From NCBI GenBank assembly GCA_963733145.1, contig CAVTCJ010000001.1:248001-312000 (forward strand): a stretch of 64,000 nucleotides of DNA. The letters are read 5' to 3'. Below, piece after piece: positions 36,297 to 44,949 of the stretch. A program made the position numbers and the translations under genes. The DNA is from JAHIKV01 sp963733145. GTDB taxonomy: Bacteria; Planctomycetota; Planctomycetia; Pirellulales; Thermoguttaceae. Position 1 is the first letter of the stretch, and each line of letters starts with the position of its first letter. Below the pieces are notes generated by a model that worked only from the letters and a program-made list of their open reading frames with translations, did not search any database and was not told the DNA's origin.

Positions 36297-37665
36297 TCAC
36301 TCCTTCTTTCCAGCAAAGAACACGACAAACCCGACCGCCGCGCCGCACAGAACGCAAAGCCCCGCCAGCAACGGCGACCGCCCGAGCTCGGGCTTTGGGG
36401 TTCGGACTTCGGGGTTCGGGGACTCCACTACCGGCGGCTGGGCCGCGCGCCGTTCCTCTAAGGCGATCAATCGCTTGAGCAACTCGTCCTGGGTCTTGTC
36501 CTTGGCCTCCGCTTCGCCCCGCCAGGGCAAGAGCGGTTTCCGATCCTGTCCCAGCCGGGTCTCTCGGGCGTCGCACTGGCCGCCGGGACAACAGCCGCCG
36601 GCCTGCGGACCGACCGGCGCCACCGGGCCGGCAGCGGGCGGAGTGGGATTTCGCTGGAACAACTGCTTCTGCTGGTAGGTCTGGGCCACGGCCTCGTCGA
36701 GCAGGGCGTGAATCCGGCCCGCTTGGACACAGACGACTTCCCGGCCGTCGGTCCCCCACAGCACTCCGACCACGCGGCCGCGGCCGTCGAACACGGGGCC
36801 GCCGCTGTCGCCGGGCCGGGCGTGGCCGGAGATGACCATCCAATCGTCGGGGCCTTGGGCCGCCGCACTCGAGCGGCGATAGCCCTGGAAGAGTCCGCTG
36901 TTGCAGGCCAGTTTTCCGTCCGGCCCGTAACCGCACGATTCCAGCCGGTCGCCCTCGTGGAACATGGCATCGGCGCCGAAGGCCATTGCGGCCGGCTCGA
37001 TTCCGTCGGGCGGAGTGCCAATGTCCAACACCGCGCAATCCCATCGGGCATCGACTTTCAGCACTCGCGCCTGACGCCGCTGCCGATTGGGGAAATCGAC
37101 GTAGATGGTTTTGGCGTCCTGCACGACGTGCCGAGCGGTGAGGATCACGACGCGCCGTCCCCAGCGGACCAACACGCCGGAACCGGTAGACCACTGTTTG
37201 CCTCCGTCCCAGCAGTGGATACGGACCACGGCGGCGCGATGGCCCGCGGCGCGCTCGTACGCGCCAAGCCGGGTGCGGAACCGGCGTCCGACTTGTCCGG
37301 CCAGTCTGCCTCGTCCGACTACTTGCGCTCCAACGGAGCTTCTCCTTAGCCACAACGCCCGTCTCCCGGCGGACCTCATTCCCGTTCTCAATCCAGACGA
37401 AGCAGGGGATAGAGGTCACTCGGTATCGTCTGGCCAGGTCGGGCTGGCGGTCCACATCAATCGTGCGGACGGCGTAGCCTTCCCGCACAAGCTCGTCCAC
37501 GACCGGTTCCATCTGCCGGCAGGGTTGGCACCAATCGGCGTGGAAAGCCAGCAGGACGGGCTGTGATTCTTCGCTGCGGCACAACGCCGGCAGCGCGACC
37601 AACAGGCTCGCCGCCAGGGCCAGAACCATCGGCGGCCGGCTCAATTTAATCAGCTTTCTTCGCAC
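36297..37665 (-). CDS. Exported thioredoxin-trypsin fusion (one frame correction)
   Basis: About 455 residues. A GTG at 37665 follows GGGAGGAAAT. After a signal peptide (MVLALAASLLVALPALC) comes a thioredoxin domain with active site ADWCQPCRQMEPVVDEL and cis-Pro TSIPCFVW. After a linker a trypsin-like protease follows: His in VVILTARHVVQDAK, Asp in RWDCAVLDIG, Ser in GHARPGDSGGPVFDG. The end has a Cys cluster (AGGCCPGGQCDARET) and one membrane segment (LLAGLCVLCGAAVGFVVFFA). The two halves are in different frames; one indel near 37330 joins them. It lies in the phage-derived operon, unusual for such a protein. Confidence 0.8.
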
Positions 37666-38264
37666 GGTATTTCCTCCCAGGTAAGAGTAAAGCGATAGGC
37701 GTAGAAGGGACTTCGCGACAGATCGGCCGGCTCGGTCAGCCGGTCGGACAGGTTCGGGACCGGATCGACGCCGCCGGCGCGGGTGGCCGCGGCGACCGCC
37801 TGCGAACAAAACGGCGGCCAGGCGGAGCCCGCCGCGTCGTCGGTCTCGGGCGAGACCAGGAAGCGGAGCAGCGGGAGATGCAGCAACGCGGCCCGGCAGA
37901 GGTTGAACCAGCCGTAGCGCCGGCCGGTGATGTCGATCATGGCGTGGACGGCCGCGGCGCGAGAAAAGCTTTTCCACGCGCCGGCCTGGCCGGCGCCGCC
38001 CGCGTTCGCCCGATACACGTCGATCACGCCGGGCCAGCGGCGGACGAGGTTCGACAGCAGCATCGCGCGGCCGCCGCGGCTGCACATCTCGATGCACATC
38101 AGCCGGCGGCACCACCAGCCGGCCATGGCGGCGTGGGTATACTCGGAGCGGCCGGCCACGGCGATTGCCCGCCAGAGGATTCCCCGCGGCCGAAAGAGCA
38201 ACAGGTCGCCGCCGCGGATTTTCCGCCGCACGTCGCCGTAGGGAACGAATTGAAATTCTTTCAT
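37650..38264 (-). CDS. Papain-like (YiiX/NlpC-permuted) hydrolase
   Basis: A 204-residue protein with the circularly permuted NlpC/P60 pattern: RGGDLLLFRPRGILWR, then the first catalytic element SEYTHAAMAGWW (His), RRYGWFNLCRAAL, and near the end WPPFCSQAVAAATRAGG (Cys). Such YiiX-like proteins cleave amide bonds; in phages they can act on cell wall or tail-tip assembly. Its end overlaps the GTG start of the thioredoxin-trypsin gene by 16 bases. Confidence 0.68.
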   Translation of the reverse strand: MKEFQFVPYGDVRRKIRGGDLLLFRPRGILWRAIAVAGRSEYTHAAMAGWWCRRLMCIEMCSRGGRAMLLSNLVRRWPGVIDVYRANAGGAGQAGAWKSFSRAAAVHAMIDITGRRYGWFNLCRAALLHLPLLRFLVSPETDDAAGSAWPPFCSQAVAAATRAGGVDPVPNLSDRLTEPADLSRSPFYAYRFTLTWEEIPCEES

Positions 38265-38284
38265 GTTCTTAGTCCTCGAAATTC

Positions 38285-38401
38285 TCCCCTCTCCCTTTGG
38301 GAGAGGGGCCGGGGGTGAGGGCAGTGTCGAACGTTGTTGGCATACTCACGTTCATTTCACTCTCCGCCCTCACCCTAACCCTCTCCCAAAGGGAGAGGGG
38401 A
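38285..38401. repeat. Palindromic repeat, family D copy 2
   Basis: Two facing CCCTCTCCCTTTGGGAGAGG units with the GGTGAGGGCG / CGCCCTCACC inner pair, upstream of the papain-like gene. Confidence 0.85.
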
Positions 38402-38407
38402 CTATTG

Positions 38408-38815
38408 TTATGTGCTTGCTCCTCTGAATGGACGCCCCTGGTTCTCCCGCCGCCAATCGCAAACTTGCAGGTATCGGGCGTAATGCTCCGGCCGCAGTTC
38501 GAGGCCGGTCGGCGGGCAATCGATTACTTTGCGGCATTGTGGAATTACGCGCCGATTCTTGGCGTATTCGTCTCGTGCCCGGCACAGCACGCAGGGCATG
38601 TAGACCTTGCCGCCGCATCCGGGGCATCGCCGGGGTGGACCGGCCGGGCCTTCCAGCCCCTCTTCGTTGGGCTGCTCGCGGTCGGCGCGTCTGCCCCGGG
38701 AGATCGCGCGGACCGTGCCCCGGCTGACGCCGGTCAGCAGGGCAATCTCCCGCTGGGCGTGCGTTTTTTCGGCCAACAACCGGCGAATCTCGGCGACGAT
38801 TTTCGGCGCGATCAT
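38408..38815 (-). CDS. HTH and zinc-ribbon regulator
   Basis: A 135-residue protein. Residues 5-35 are a helix-turn-helix (VAEIRRLLAEKTHAQREIAL, LTGVSRGTVRAISRG), like the DNA-binding part of resolvases. A zinc ribbon follows (CPGCGGKVYMPCVLCRARDE) and a basic, aromatic end (ELRPEHYARYLQVCDWRREN). The frame remains open upstream to 38875, so an earlier start is possible. As first gene of the phage-derived operon it may control it. I know similar proteins from planctomycete prophages but no named family. Confidence 0.65.
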   Translation of the reverse strand: MIAPKIVAEIRRLLAEKTHAQREIALLTGVSRGTVRAISRGRRADREQPNEEGLEGPAGPPRRCPGCGGKVYMPCVLCRARDEYAKNRRVIPQCRKVIDCPPTGLELRPEHYARYLQVCDWRRENQGRPFRGAST

Positions 38816-38873
38816 GATTCGGGTTCCACGTGGTTGGGATTCTGGAGCAATTCCCATAACCCGGGCGCAGCGC

Positions 38874-38919
38874 AAAAAAAGCCCGCCGCCGGAATGACTC
38901 CGACGACGGGCTTCTTTTG
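38874..38919. terminator. Two-way intrinsic terminator
   Basis: AAGCCCGCCGCCGGA pairs with TCCGACGACGGGCTT. A run of A precedes it and T-rich TTCTTTT follows it, so it works on both strands. It lies after the stop of the HD hydrolase gene and before the phage-derived operon. Confidence 0.75.
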
Positions 38920-38989
38920 CTGCCGGTTTTTTGGGCGCTGCGAATACCCGCGCTACGGCCGTGAACCTAGCACAAGTCGTGGCACAATT

Positions 38990-39556
38990 TCAAGAGGAAA
39001 ATCTTTCGGTTTCCGCAACTGCGCGGTTTAACTCCTCAAGAAGCGGTGACGAATCGTCACGCCACAGGGCCTCGACGGCCGCGCGAAAGTACCAGAGCGT
39101 GCCCTCGCGGCCGCCGTGAAAATGCTCCCAGACCTCGTTGCCCCGCAGGCGATAATCACGCAACAGGCAGCGGGCGTTGTGCAATTTGTCGGCGGCCACA
39201 ACCAGCCGGACCGAATCCGAAGCCTTGCGGAGCCGGGCGAGGTGCGCCTCCTTCCGCCCGCGCCACGGCGGTTTGGGCGTTTCGTCCGCGTCGCTGCAAC
39301 CGACGACGATTTCCGCGACCCGGTCGCCGAAACGGCGTCGTATTTCTTCGAGCGTCGGCTTGCCGCCCTGGTCCTCGACGGCGTCGTGCAGCAGGGCGGC
39401 GACGGCCTCGTCTTCGTCGCCGCCGTATTCGAGCACAATCGCGGCCACGGCCATCAAGTGGGCGAGGTACGGCTCGCCGGAGATTTTCCGCCGCTGCCCG
39501 GCGTGCAGCGCTGCGGCGAAAGAAAAAGCGTCGGATAGTCGAGTTGGAGTGGTCAA
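38990..39556 (-). CDS. HD-domain hydrolase (RelA/SpoT-hydrolase/MESH1-like)
   Basis: A 188-residue, single-domain HD hydrolase. HAGQRRKISGEPYLAHLMAV carries the first His, EAVAALLHDAVEDQGG is the HD box with the ED that marks ppGpp-type hydrolases, and VVAADKLHNARCLL is the third metal-ligand region. Single-domain members (SAH, MESH1) remove the 3'-pyrophosphate of (p)ppGpp; other substrates are possible. The start is a TTG at 39556 with no strong ribosome site. Confidence 0.87.
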   Translation of the reverse strand: MTTPTRLSDAFSFAAALHAGQRRKISGEPYLAHLMAVAAIVLEYGGDEDEAVAALLHDAVEDQGGKPTLEEIRRRFGDRVAEIVVGCSDADETPKPPWRGRKEAHLARLRKASDSVRLVVAADKLHNARCLLRDYRLRGNEVWEHFHGGREGTLWYFRAAVEALWRDDSSPLLEELNRAVAETERFSS

Positions 39557-39589
39557 GGGTTTGTATTATTGAATGAATGGCGTATAGTT

Positions 39590-39946
39590 TCAACCGATCC
39601 CCAGGAACAAACTCAGCCCCAGCAATGCCAGGACGGCGAAGGCCACGGCGGCAAATCTGCGGCAGCCGGTCATCGCCCAGCCGACGGCCAGGACCGCAAC
39701 CCGCACCAAGGGCGTACACATCAGCAGCAGCACGCCCAGGTCGAGCAGCGATACGCCGTTTCCCTTCGTGGCCGTGCGGAGCAGTTGGCCGAGGCCTAGG
39801 GGCGGGGCGTAGGGACTAAGATCGCCTCGAACCAGAACGATCACCAGTCCGGCGAGCAGCAAGACGCCGCTGAGGACAACGCCGGACAACAGAGTTCGGT
39901 GGACTGTGCGGGCCAATCGGGGATCGTCGCGTCCGATGTCAGCCAT
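39590..39946 (-). CDS. DUF1634 membrane protein
   Basis: A 118-residue protein with three membrane segments (LLSGVVLSGVLLLAGLVIVL; LLDLGVLLLMCTPLVRVAVL; FAAVAFAVLALLGLSLFLGI). RTLLSGVVxSG and LMxTPxxRV are typical of DUF1634, which accompanies TauE/SafE permeases. Its ATG overlaps the permease stop by eight bases, so both are probably translated together. Confidence 0.88.
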   Translation of the reverse strand: MADIGRDDPRLARTVHRTLLSGVVLSGVLLLAGLVIVLVRGDLSPYAPPLGLGQLLRTATKGNGVSLLDLGVLLLMCTPLVRVAVLAVGWAMTGCRRFAAVAFAVLALLGLSLFLGIG

Positions 39947-40935
39947 GCAACCGTCCTCCCGGAAGAAATGCCCGATACAACATTTCCGCCGCCACGAGGA
40001 TCAGCAGCAGAGCGAACAGGCGGCGGACGTGGCGGCCGCGAATGCGGCGGTTCAGGACGGAACCGAGCGCGGAGCCGAGCAAGACGCCGAGCACGACGGC
40101 GGCGGTCAGCGACGCGAGGACTTCGCCGCGGCCGTAGTACAAAAAGGCGCTGGCCGCAGCCGTCACGCCGATCATGAAATTGGAGGTGGCCGCCGCGGCC
40201 TTCATGGGAATGGCACAGACCAGATTCAGCGCGGGGACCTTGAAGATGCCGCCGCCGATCCCCAGCAGGCCGGAGACACCGCCGGCAAAGACGGAGATGC
40301 CGAGTCCGGCGCCCAGGCGACGGACGCGATAGGATACGATGTCGCCGAGGACCGGGTCGAAGTAGGCGTCGCCCAGGGCGCCGAGCGGGGGCGGTGTCTC
40401 ACCGGCGGGCCGCCGTTCGGGCGAATCGCCGGGCGATCTATCGGCCCTCACCCCCGGCCCCGCTCCCAAAGGGAGAGGGGAGTCCTGTTTAGCCGCCGCG
40501 TCTGACGCGGCGTGGAACCGCCCTCACCCCCGGCCCCGCTCCCGGTGGGAGAGGGGAGTGGGAAGCCCTGCCGCGCCACATCAACCAGGCGGTGGGCAGG
40601 AGGGCCACGCCGAAAAAGGCCTCGAGCGTCTGTGCCGAGAGCCAGCCGGCGGTCAATCCGCCGATAATCGCCCCGGTGGAGGTGGCGGTTTCCAGGGTCA
40701 TGCCCAGCCGCATGTTGGCGGTGCCCCGCTCGACGTTCACGCTGGCCACGGCGCTGGAGGTGGCGATCACGGTGACGATGCTCGTGGCAACGGCGTAATG
40801 GATGGGGACGCCGAAGCCGAGCACCAGCAGTGGGACCAGGAACACGCCTCCGCCGGTTCCCAGGATCGCGCCCAGCACGCCGGTGGCGGCGCCCGCCAGG
40901 ACCAACAGCAGCACGTTTTCGGGCGAGGTGCACAT
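39939..40935 (-). pseudogene. TauE/SafE sulfite-exporter-type permease, split by a repeat
   Basis: Two half-genes of a TauE/SafE permease. The first (40489-40935) has GAATGVLGAILGTGGGVFLV, the family's GxGGGxxxxP motif, and MRLGMTLETATSTGAIIGGL. The second (39939-40469) has GGVSGLLGIGGGIFKVPALN, the second copy of the motif, and AAAATSNFMIGVTAAASAFL. A family D palindrome (40444-40560) separates them, contributes a stop (TAA at 40489-40491) and shifts the frame. Without it the gene would be a normal permease of about 290 residues. Both halves could still be made separately; I call it broken. Confidence 0.75.
40444..40560. repeat. Family D repeat pair splitting the permease gene
   Basis: Two partial family D units (CCGCTCCCAAAGGGAGAGG and CGCTCCCGGTGGGAGAGG) flank GTTTAGCCGCCGCGTCTGAC. 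The insertion falls in the loop between the two halves of the permease. Confidence 0.8.
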
Positions 40936-40971
40936 CAATTTTGAGACGTATTGAACCGTGATGATGCCGTT

Positions 40972-41057
40972 TGTTTAGCCCCGGCGTCCACGCCGGGAGA
41001 GGAAGTCAGGGTTTCCCGCCACATTATGCACCCGGCGTGGACGCCGGGGCTAAACGA
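40972..41057. repeat. Inverted repeat after ftsH
   Basis: GTTTAGCCCCGGCGTCCACG faces CGTGGACGCCGGGGCTAAAC. It touches the ftsH stop codon and could terminate transcription. A half copy lies at about 46543-46564. Confidence 0.85.
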
Positions 41058-43163
41058 TTACGACGCGCCGTCAATGCGGTTGCCCAGCAGTTCCTCGAAC
41101 ATGGCCTTGTCCAGGGTCTCGCGTTGGATGAGGGTTTCGCTGATTTTCTCCAACTTGTCGCGGTGTTGCTCCAGCAGGTCATGGGCCTCGCGATAGGCCG
41201 AATCCAGCAGGCCCTTGACCTCCTGGTCGATCTGATGGGCGGTTTCCTCGCTGCAATCGCGGCTCATCGATTCGTCCATGATCGGCAGGAACTGACCGGG
41301 GCGTTGGCCGCAGTGCATCAGTCCGACCGACTGGCTCATGCCGTAGAGGCAGACCATGTGCCGGGCCAGGGCCGTGGCGTGTTCGAGATCGTTTTCCGCG
41401 CCCGTGCTGACCTCGCCGAAAGTCAGCTCCTCCGAGGCCCGGCCGCCCAGCATCCCCTTGATCCGAGCGAACAATTCCGAACGGGTGAGGAGGAACTGGT
41501 CGTCGGCGGGCAACTGGAGGGTGTAGCCGAGTGCATAGCGGCCACGGGGGACGATGCTGATTTTGTGGACTTCGTCGGCGTGCGGACTGTAGGCGGCGAC
41601 CAGGGCGTGGCCCACCTCGTGGAAGGCCACGCGGCGTTTGCGCTCGGGATCGAGCCGCCGGCTTTTCCGTTCCGGCCCGGCCACTACCTTTTCCACCGCC
41701 TCTTCCAGATCGCGCTGGGAGATAGTGGAGGCGGCGCGGCGGGCGGCGATCAGCGCCGCCTCGTTCAACGCATTGGCCAGATCGGCGCCGGAAAAGCCGG
41801 GCGTTTCCCGGGCGATCTTGCCCAGATCGACGCCGTCGTCCAGCGGCTTGCCCCGGGCGTGAACCACGAGGATGGCCTTTCGCCCGATTATGTCGGGGGC
41901 GTCGATCACCACCTGGCGATCGAACCGGCCGGGACGCAACAGGGCTCGATCCAACACCTCGGGCCGGTTGGTGGCGGCCACGATGATCACCCCGGCGTTG
42001 GCCTCGAAGCCGTCCAGTTCCACCAACAGTTGATTGAGCGTCTGCTCGCGTTCGTCGTTGGTCGGGCCCATCCGCACGCCGCGCTCGCGGCCGATGGCGT
42101 CCAACTCGTCGATGAAGATGATGCAGGGCGCCTGCTGTTTGGCTTGGGCGAACAGATCGCGGACCCGGGCGGCGCCCACGCCCACGAACATCTCGACGAA
42201 CTCGCTGCCGCTGAGGTGAAAGAAGGGGGCGTTGGCTTCGCCGGCCACGGCCCGGGCCAACAGGGTCTTGCCCGTCCCCGGCGGACCGATCAACAGCACG
42301 CCCTTGGGAATCTGGCCGCCGAGGGCCGTATAGCGGTCGGGATGCTTGAGGAAATCGACGACTTCCTGCAACTCGTACTTGGCCTCGTCGCAACCGGCCA
42401 CGTCGTCGAAGCGGACGCCGGTGTCGCGATCGGCCATGAGCCGGGCCCGCGTGCGGCCGAATCCCATCACCGCCTCGCCGGCGCTCCGCATTCCCCGCGA
42501 CAGGAAGAACCACAGGGCGATGACAATTCCGATCGGCAACAGCCACAGATAGAGGAATTGGGTGAGCATCTTCGGCTGTTTCCCCGTGAACTTCACCTTG
42601 GCCTTCTCCAATTGATCGACGAGTTGCCGATCCTCCACGGGCACAGTGGAAAAGAGGAACGGTTTATTCGGCAAGGCGGATTTTGCAGGCTTTGCCGACT
42701 TCTCCGACTTGGCGGATTTCGCCGCGGTCCCGGCGTTGGGGGCGCTCTTCGTCTTCTCAGACTTGCCAGGTTTCGCTGTTTCACCGACCTTCGGCGTGCT
42801 CTTCGACTGCTCTGGCTTAACGGTTTTTGCCGTTTCGCCGGTTTTGGGGGCGGTCTTCGTCTGCTCGGGCTTGGCAGGCGCAGCCGTTTTCGATGACGCT
42901 TTTTCCTTCGGCACGATCCGGCCGGTAATCTCGTCGCTGCCGATGGCACACTCCGCTACTTCGCCGTCGGCCAGGTACTGCTTGAACTGGCTGTAGAGGA
43001 TCGTGTGGACGCTGGCCGAGTACATCACGTCTTGCCAGACCCAGAGCACGAGAAAGCCGAGGAAGACCAGCCATAAGAGGGTCATCCAATTGGGCGGTTT
43101 CACTTGGGGCGTCGGCGGCTTCCCGTCCTGATTCGGCTGCTTCAAGCTGGGTGTATCCGGCAC
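41058..43163 (-). CDS. ftsH: ATP-dependent zinc metalloprotease FtsH
   Basis: A 701-residue FtsH, the membrane AAA protease. The start is GTG 43163, eight bases after AGAGGAG. Membrane segments lie at about 27-46 and 190-215. Walker A is GPPGTGKTLLA, Walker B CIIFIDELDAIG, the second region of homology LLRPGRFDRQVV, and zinc site FHEVGHALVA. Between the two membrane segments the periplasmic domain holds an unusual Lys/Ala/Thr/Pro-rich insertion of about 80 residues (about 87-166), made of 18-residue repeats. The C-terminal zinc-peptidase domain is complete. Confidence 0.95.
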   Translation of the reverse strand: MPDTPSLKQPNQDGKPPTPQVKPPNWMTLLWLVFLGFLVLWVWQDVMYSASVHTILYSQFKQYLADGEVAECAIGSDEITGRIVPKEKASSKTAAPAKPEQTKTAPKTGETAKTVKPEQSKSTPKVGETAKPGKSEKTKSAPNAGTAAKSAKSEKSAKPAKSALPNKPFLFSTVPVEDRQLVDQLEKAKVKFTGKQPKMLTQFLYLWLLPIGIVIALWFFLSRGMRSAGEAVMGFGRTRARLMADRDTGVRFDDVAGCDEAKYELQEVVDFLKHPDRYTALGGQIPKGVLLIGPPGTGKTLLARAVAGEANAPFFHLSGSEFVEMFVGVGAARVRDLFAQAKQQAPCIIFIDELDAIGRERGVRMGPTNDEREQTLNQLLVELDGFEANAGVIIVAATNRPEVLDRALLRPGRFDRQVVIDAPDIIGRKAILVVHARGKPLDDGVDLGKIARETPGFSGADLANALNEAALIAARRAASTISQRDLEEAVEKVVAGPERKSRRLDPERKRRVAFHEVGHALVAAYSPHADEVHKISIVPRGRYALGYTLQLPADDQFLLTRSELFARIKGMLGGRASEELTFGEVSTGAENDLEHATALARHMVCLYGMSQSVGLMHCGQRPGQFLPIMDESMSRDCSEETAHQIDQEVKGLLDSAYREAHDLLEQHRDKLEKISETLIQRETLDKAMFEELLGNRIDGAS
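42666..42905 (-). repeat. 54-bp in-frame repeats within ftsH
   Basis: Three to four diverged units encode KPEQ(T/S)K(T/S)xPKxGETAK and KSEKxKSAPNAGTAAK. The period is 18 codons. It lies in the periplasmic domain. Confidence 0.75.
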
Positions 43164-43371
43164 GACACGGACTCCTCTTTTGGAAGGGTTGACACATAAT
43201 ACTATATGTATGGATTTGGAATCGGCAAGGGGTGGAGGACGTGCAATTAAATACGCCATGCCACAATCGCGTGATGCCGCGCACAGCCGGTGGATGACGA
43301 GAAGATCAAAGCACATTACCACGACGGCATCCACGCAATAGCAGTCATCACCGCCTGGTGAATTCTAAAAA

Positions 43372-43730
43372 TCACAGCGCGGAAAGCCGCAGCGAGGCGA
43401 GATCTTTCAGCGTTTCCGGACGCAGCCGGTTCACGATCTGCTGGGTTTGGAGAATGCTGTCTTGAAGCAACTCCAACCCGGTTTGCAGGTCCTCGTCGGC
43501 GTCGTTGAGGCCGGCTTTCCGCTGCCGCGCATATCCCTGCAAATGGATCAGGGCGCCGACTAATTGCTGGGCGAAACCCTCGTTAATATCGTGGGCCAGC
43601 GAGGCCCGAAACCGTTCGTGGTCGTCCAACAATCGCACCAGCAGCAGTTGCTCCCTTTGCTGTGTTTCGGCCGGCCGGCGCAGCGCCGCCCGCAGCGAGG
43701 GCAGAAGTTGGGGCTGACGCCCCGAGGGTG
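43372..43730 (-). pseudogene. Sensor kinase dimerisation-domain remnant
   Basis: About 90-115 codons resembling the HisKA_3-type dimerisation domain: LLLVRLLDDHERFRASLAHD, INEGFAQQLVGALIHLQGYA, LELLQDSILQTQQIVNRLRP. In relatives the stretch before GFAQQL reads D-I-H-D; here N replaces the phosphoacceptor His. No ATPase domain follows, and the upstream part is lost in repeat-like text (GGGGCTGACGCCCC). It is best read as decayed. Confidence 0.6.
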
Positions 43731-43900
43731 GTTGTCGTCGGGGGAATCCTGCTTCGCCGGCTCCGGCTGGCGATCAACTCTGCGTAACTTCAGCCTGTTG
43801 TTGATGTGGGTCATGGCAGTGCGGGGAGTTTAGAGTGTTAGGTTGAAGTGATTTGCTGTGTGTTGCATAGCGGGTTAGTATCGCCGGGCAAAAGCCCGCT

Positions 43901-44224
43901 TCAACTCCGGCGCCGATATTCGCCCGTCGCGGAGCATTCTATCCTTTGCGGCCGGAGCACGAACGAGGTGCCGCCGACCGATATCAGTTGCTCCCGGCCT
44001 TTGTGGAGGAGCTTGCAGAGATCTTGGCGAAAGATGAAATAACTCCAACCGTTTCGGCGGGGCGCTCGATCACCTCCGAGGGATTTGCGCGAAATGACAT
44101 TGCCCTCGGCCTTGTGGGAAGCCGCCGCGGGAGTGGATTTCGATATTTCGACGGACGTTGCGCCGGGCCTCACGGCAATGACGCTCGACCCCCCGTCCGG
44201 TTGACTCTGGGAATAATCAAACAT
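43901..44224 (-). CDS. Hypothetical protein
   Basis: A 107-residue protein whose ATG at 44224 follows AAAGGAG at seven bases, the best support that it is real. The N-terminus is polar and low-complexity; the C-terminal half is more ordered (GWSYFIFRQDLCKLLHKGRE, QLISVGGTSFVLRPQRIECS). No family is recognised. It follows the BON gene by 67 bases on the same strand. Confidence 0.5.
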   Translation of the reverse strand: MFDYSQSQPDGGSSVIAVRPGATSVEISKSTPAAASHKAEGNVISRKSLGGDRAPRRNGWSYFIFRQDLCKLLHKGREQLISVGGTSFVLRPQRIECSATGEYRRRS

Positions 44225-44291
44225 GTTCGACTCCTTTCACGTTTCTCGTTGTTTCTCGAGAAATTCCTGGAAATAGCGATGCTTCATGGGT

Positions 44292-44585
44292 CTACCAGTC
44301 AAGAGCCGGCGGAGGGATGACCTCCAGGCGGTTGTTGATCTCTTCCACGCCGTCGATGGGAAACACCAGCGACTGGGCCAGTTGCTTGAGGAAGAAACTG
44401 GACACGCGTCCTTTCAGGGTGGCAACCCCTTCGTGAAGATGGCACGACACGCCGCGCAGCTCCCGGTAGCCCGAGTTCCGTATGCGCGACTCTATCAGAG
44501 TCTGAATCGTTCTTTCTTCCTTCAGCAGCAGGCTGTCGATTTTTCGCCCGCGGAGAAGGCGGTGTTCTTGTTGTGAAAGCGGCAT
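44292..44585 (-). CDS. BON-domain protein
   Basis: A 97-residue protein made of a single BON domain: IQTLIESRIRNSGYRELRGV, SCHLHEGVATLKGRVSSFFL, IDGVEEINNRLEVIPPP. BON domains bind membranes or other polymers in OsmY-like proteins, but this copy has no signal peptide when started at ATG 44585, which follows GGGGGGACC. An upstream in-frame start (44645) would add a hydrophobic segment. Confidence 0.8.
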   Translation of the reverse strand: MPLSQQEHRLLRGRKIDSLLLKEERTIQTLIESRIRNSGYRELRGVSCHLHEGVATLKGRVSSFFLKQLAQSLVFPIDGVEEINNRLEVIPPPALDW

Positions 44586-44949
44586 GGTCCCCCCCAGATC
44601 GAACAAAAAAAACCAGAATGCAAACGAAATCCATCGTCGCTGCAACTGGACCCCCGGAGACGGAAGATCATTTATAGCCCCGCGGGGCGATTCAATGAAT
44701 CGAGAAAAACACGCCGGAAGCCCCGGTTATTTCTCGATAGCGACTAGGGAAATCCCCGGCCAGAAGATAGGTGAATATCCTAAGTCGGCGACGGGATGGG
44801 AGGGATGGGATTGTATGTGAAGGGATTTGAACTCACGGCTACTACTCGAGTTGAGAGAGTCGCTCTGGCGGCGACGTTGCGAGGGAACCAAGGGGCAAGA
44901 AAAGCGGTCAGCCTATGTCAGCCCGAGAGAGCCTGCTGTCGCGCCACGT
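44586..44949. other. Gap without a visible gene
   Basis: No coding signal supported by a ribosome site and no clear repeat. Confidence 0.5.

Noticed and set aside
36229..38115. A 628-codon minus-strand frame
   Set aside because: Only its part from 37665 to about 37330 (the thioredoxin half) is coding; the rest is out-of-frame reading of the hydrolase and trypsin genes.
41179..42546. A 455-codon second frame inside ftsH
   Set aside because: It is a frame-shifted shadow of the FtsH AAA and peptidase domains.
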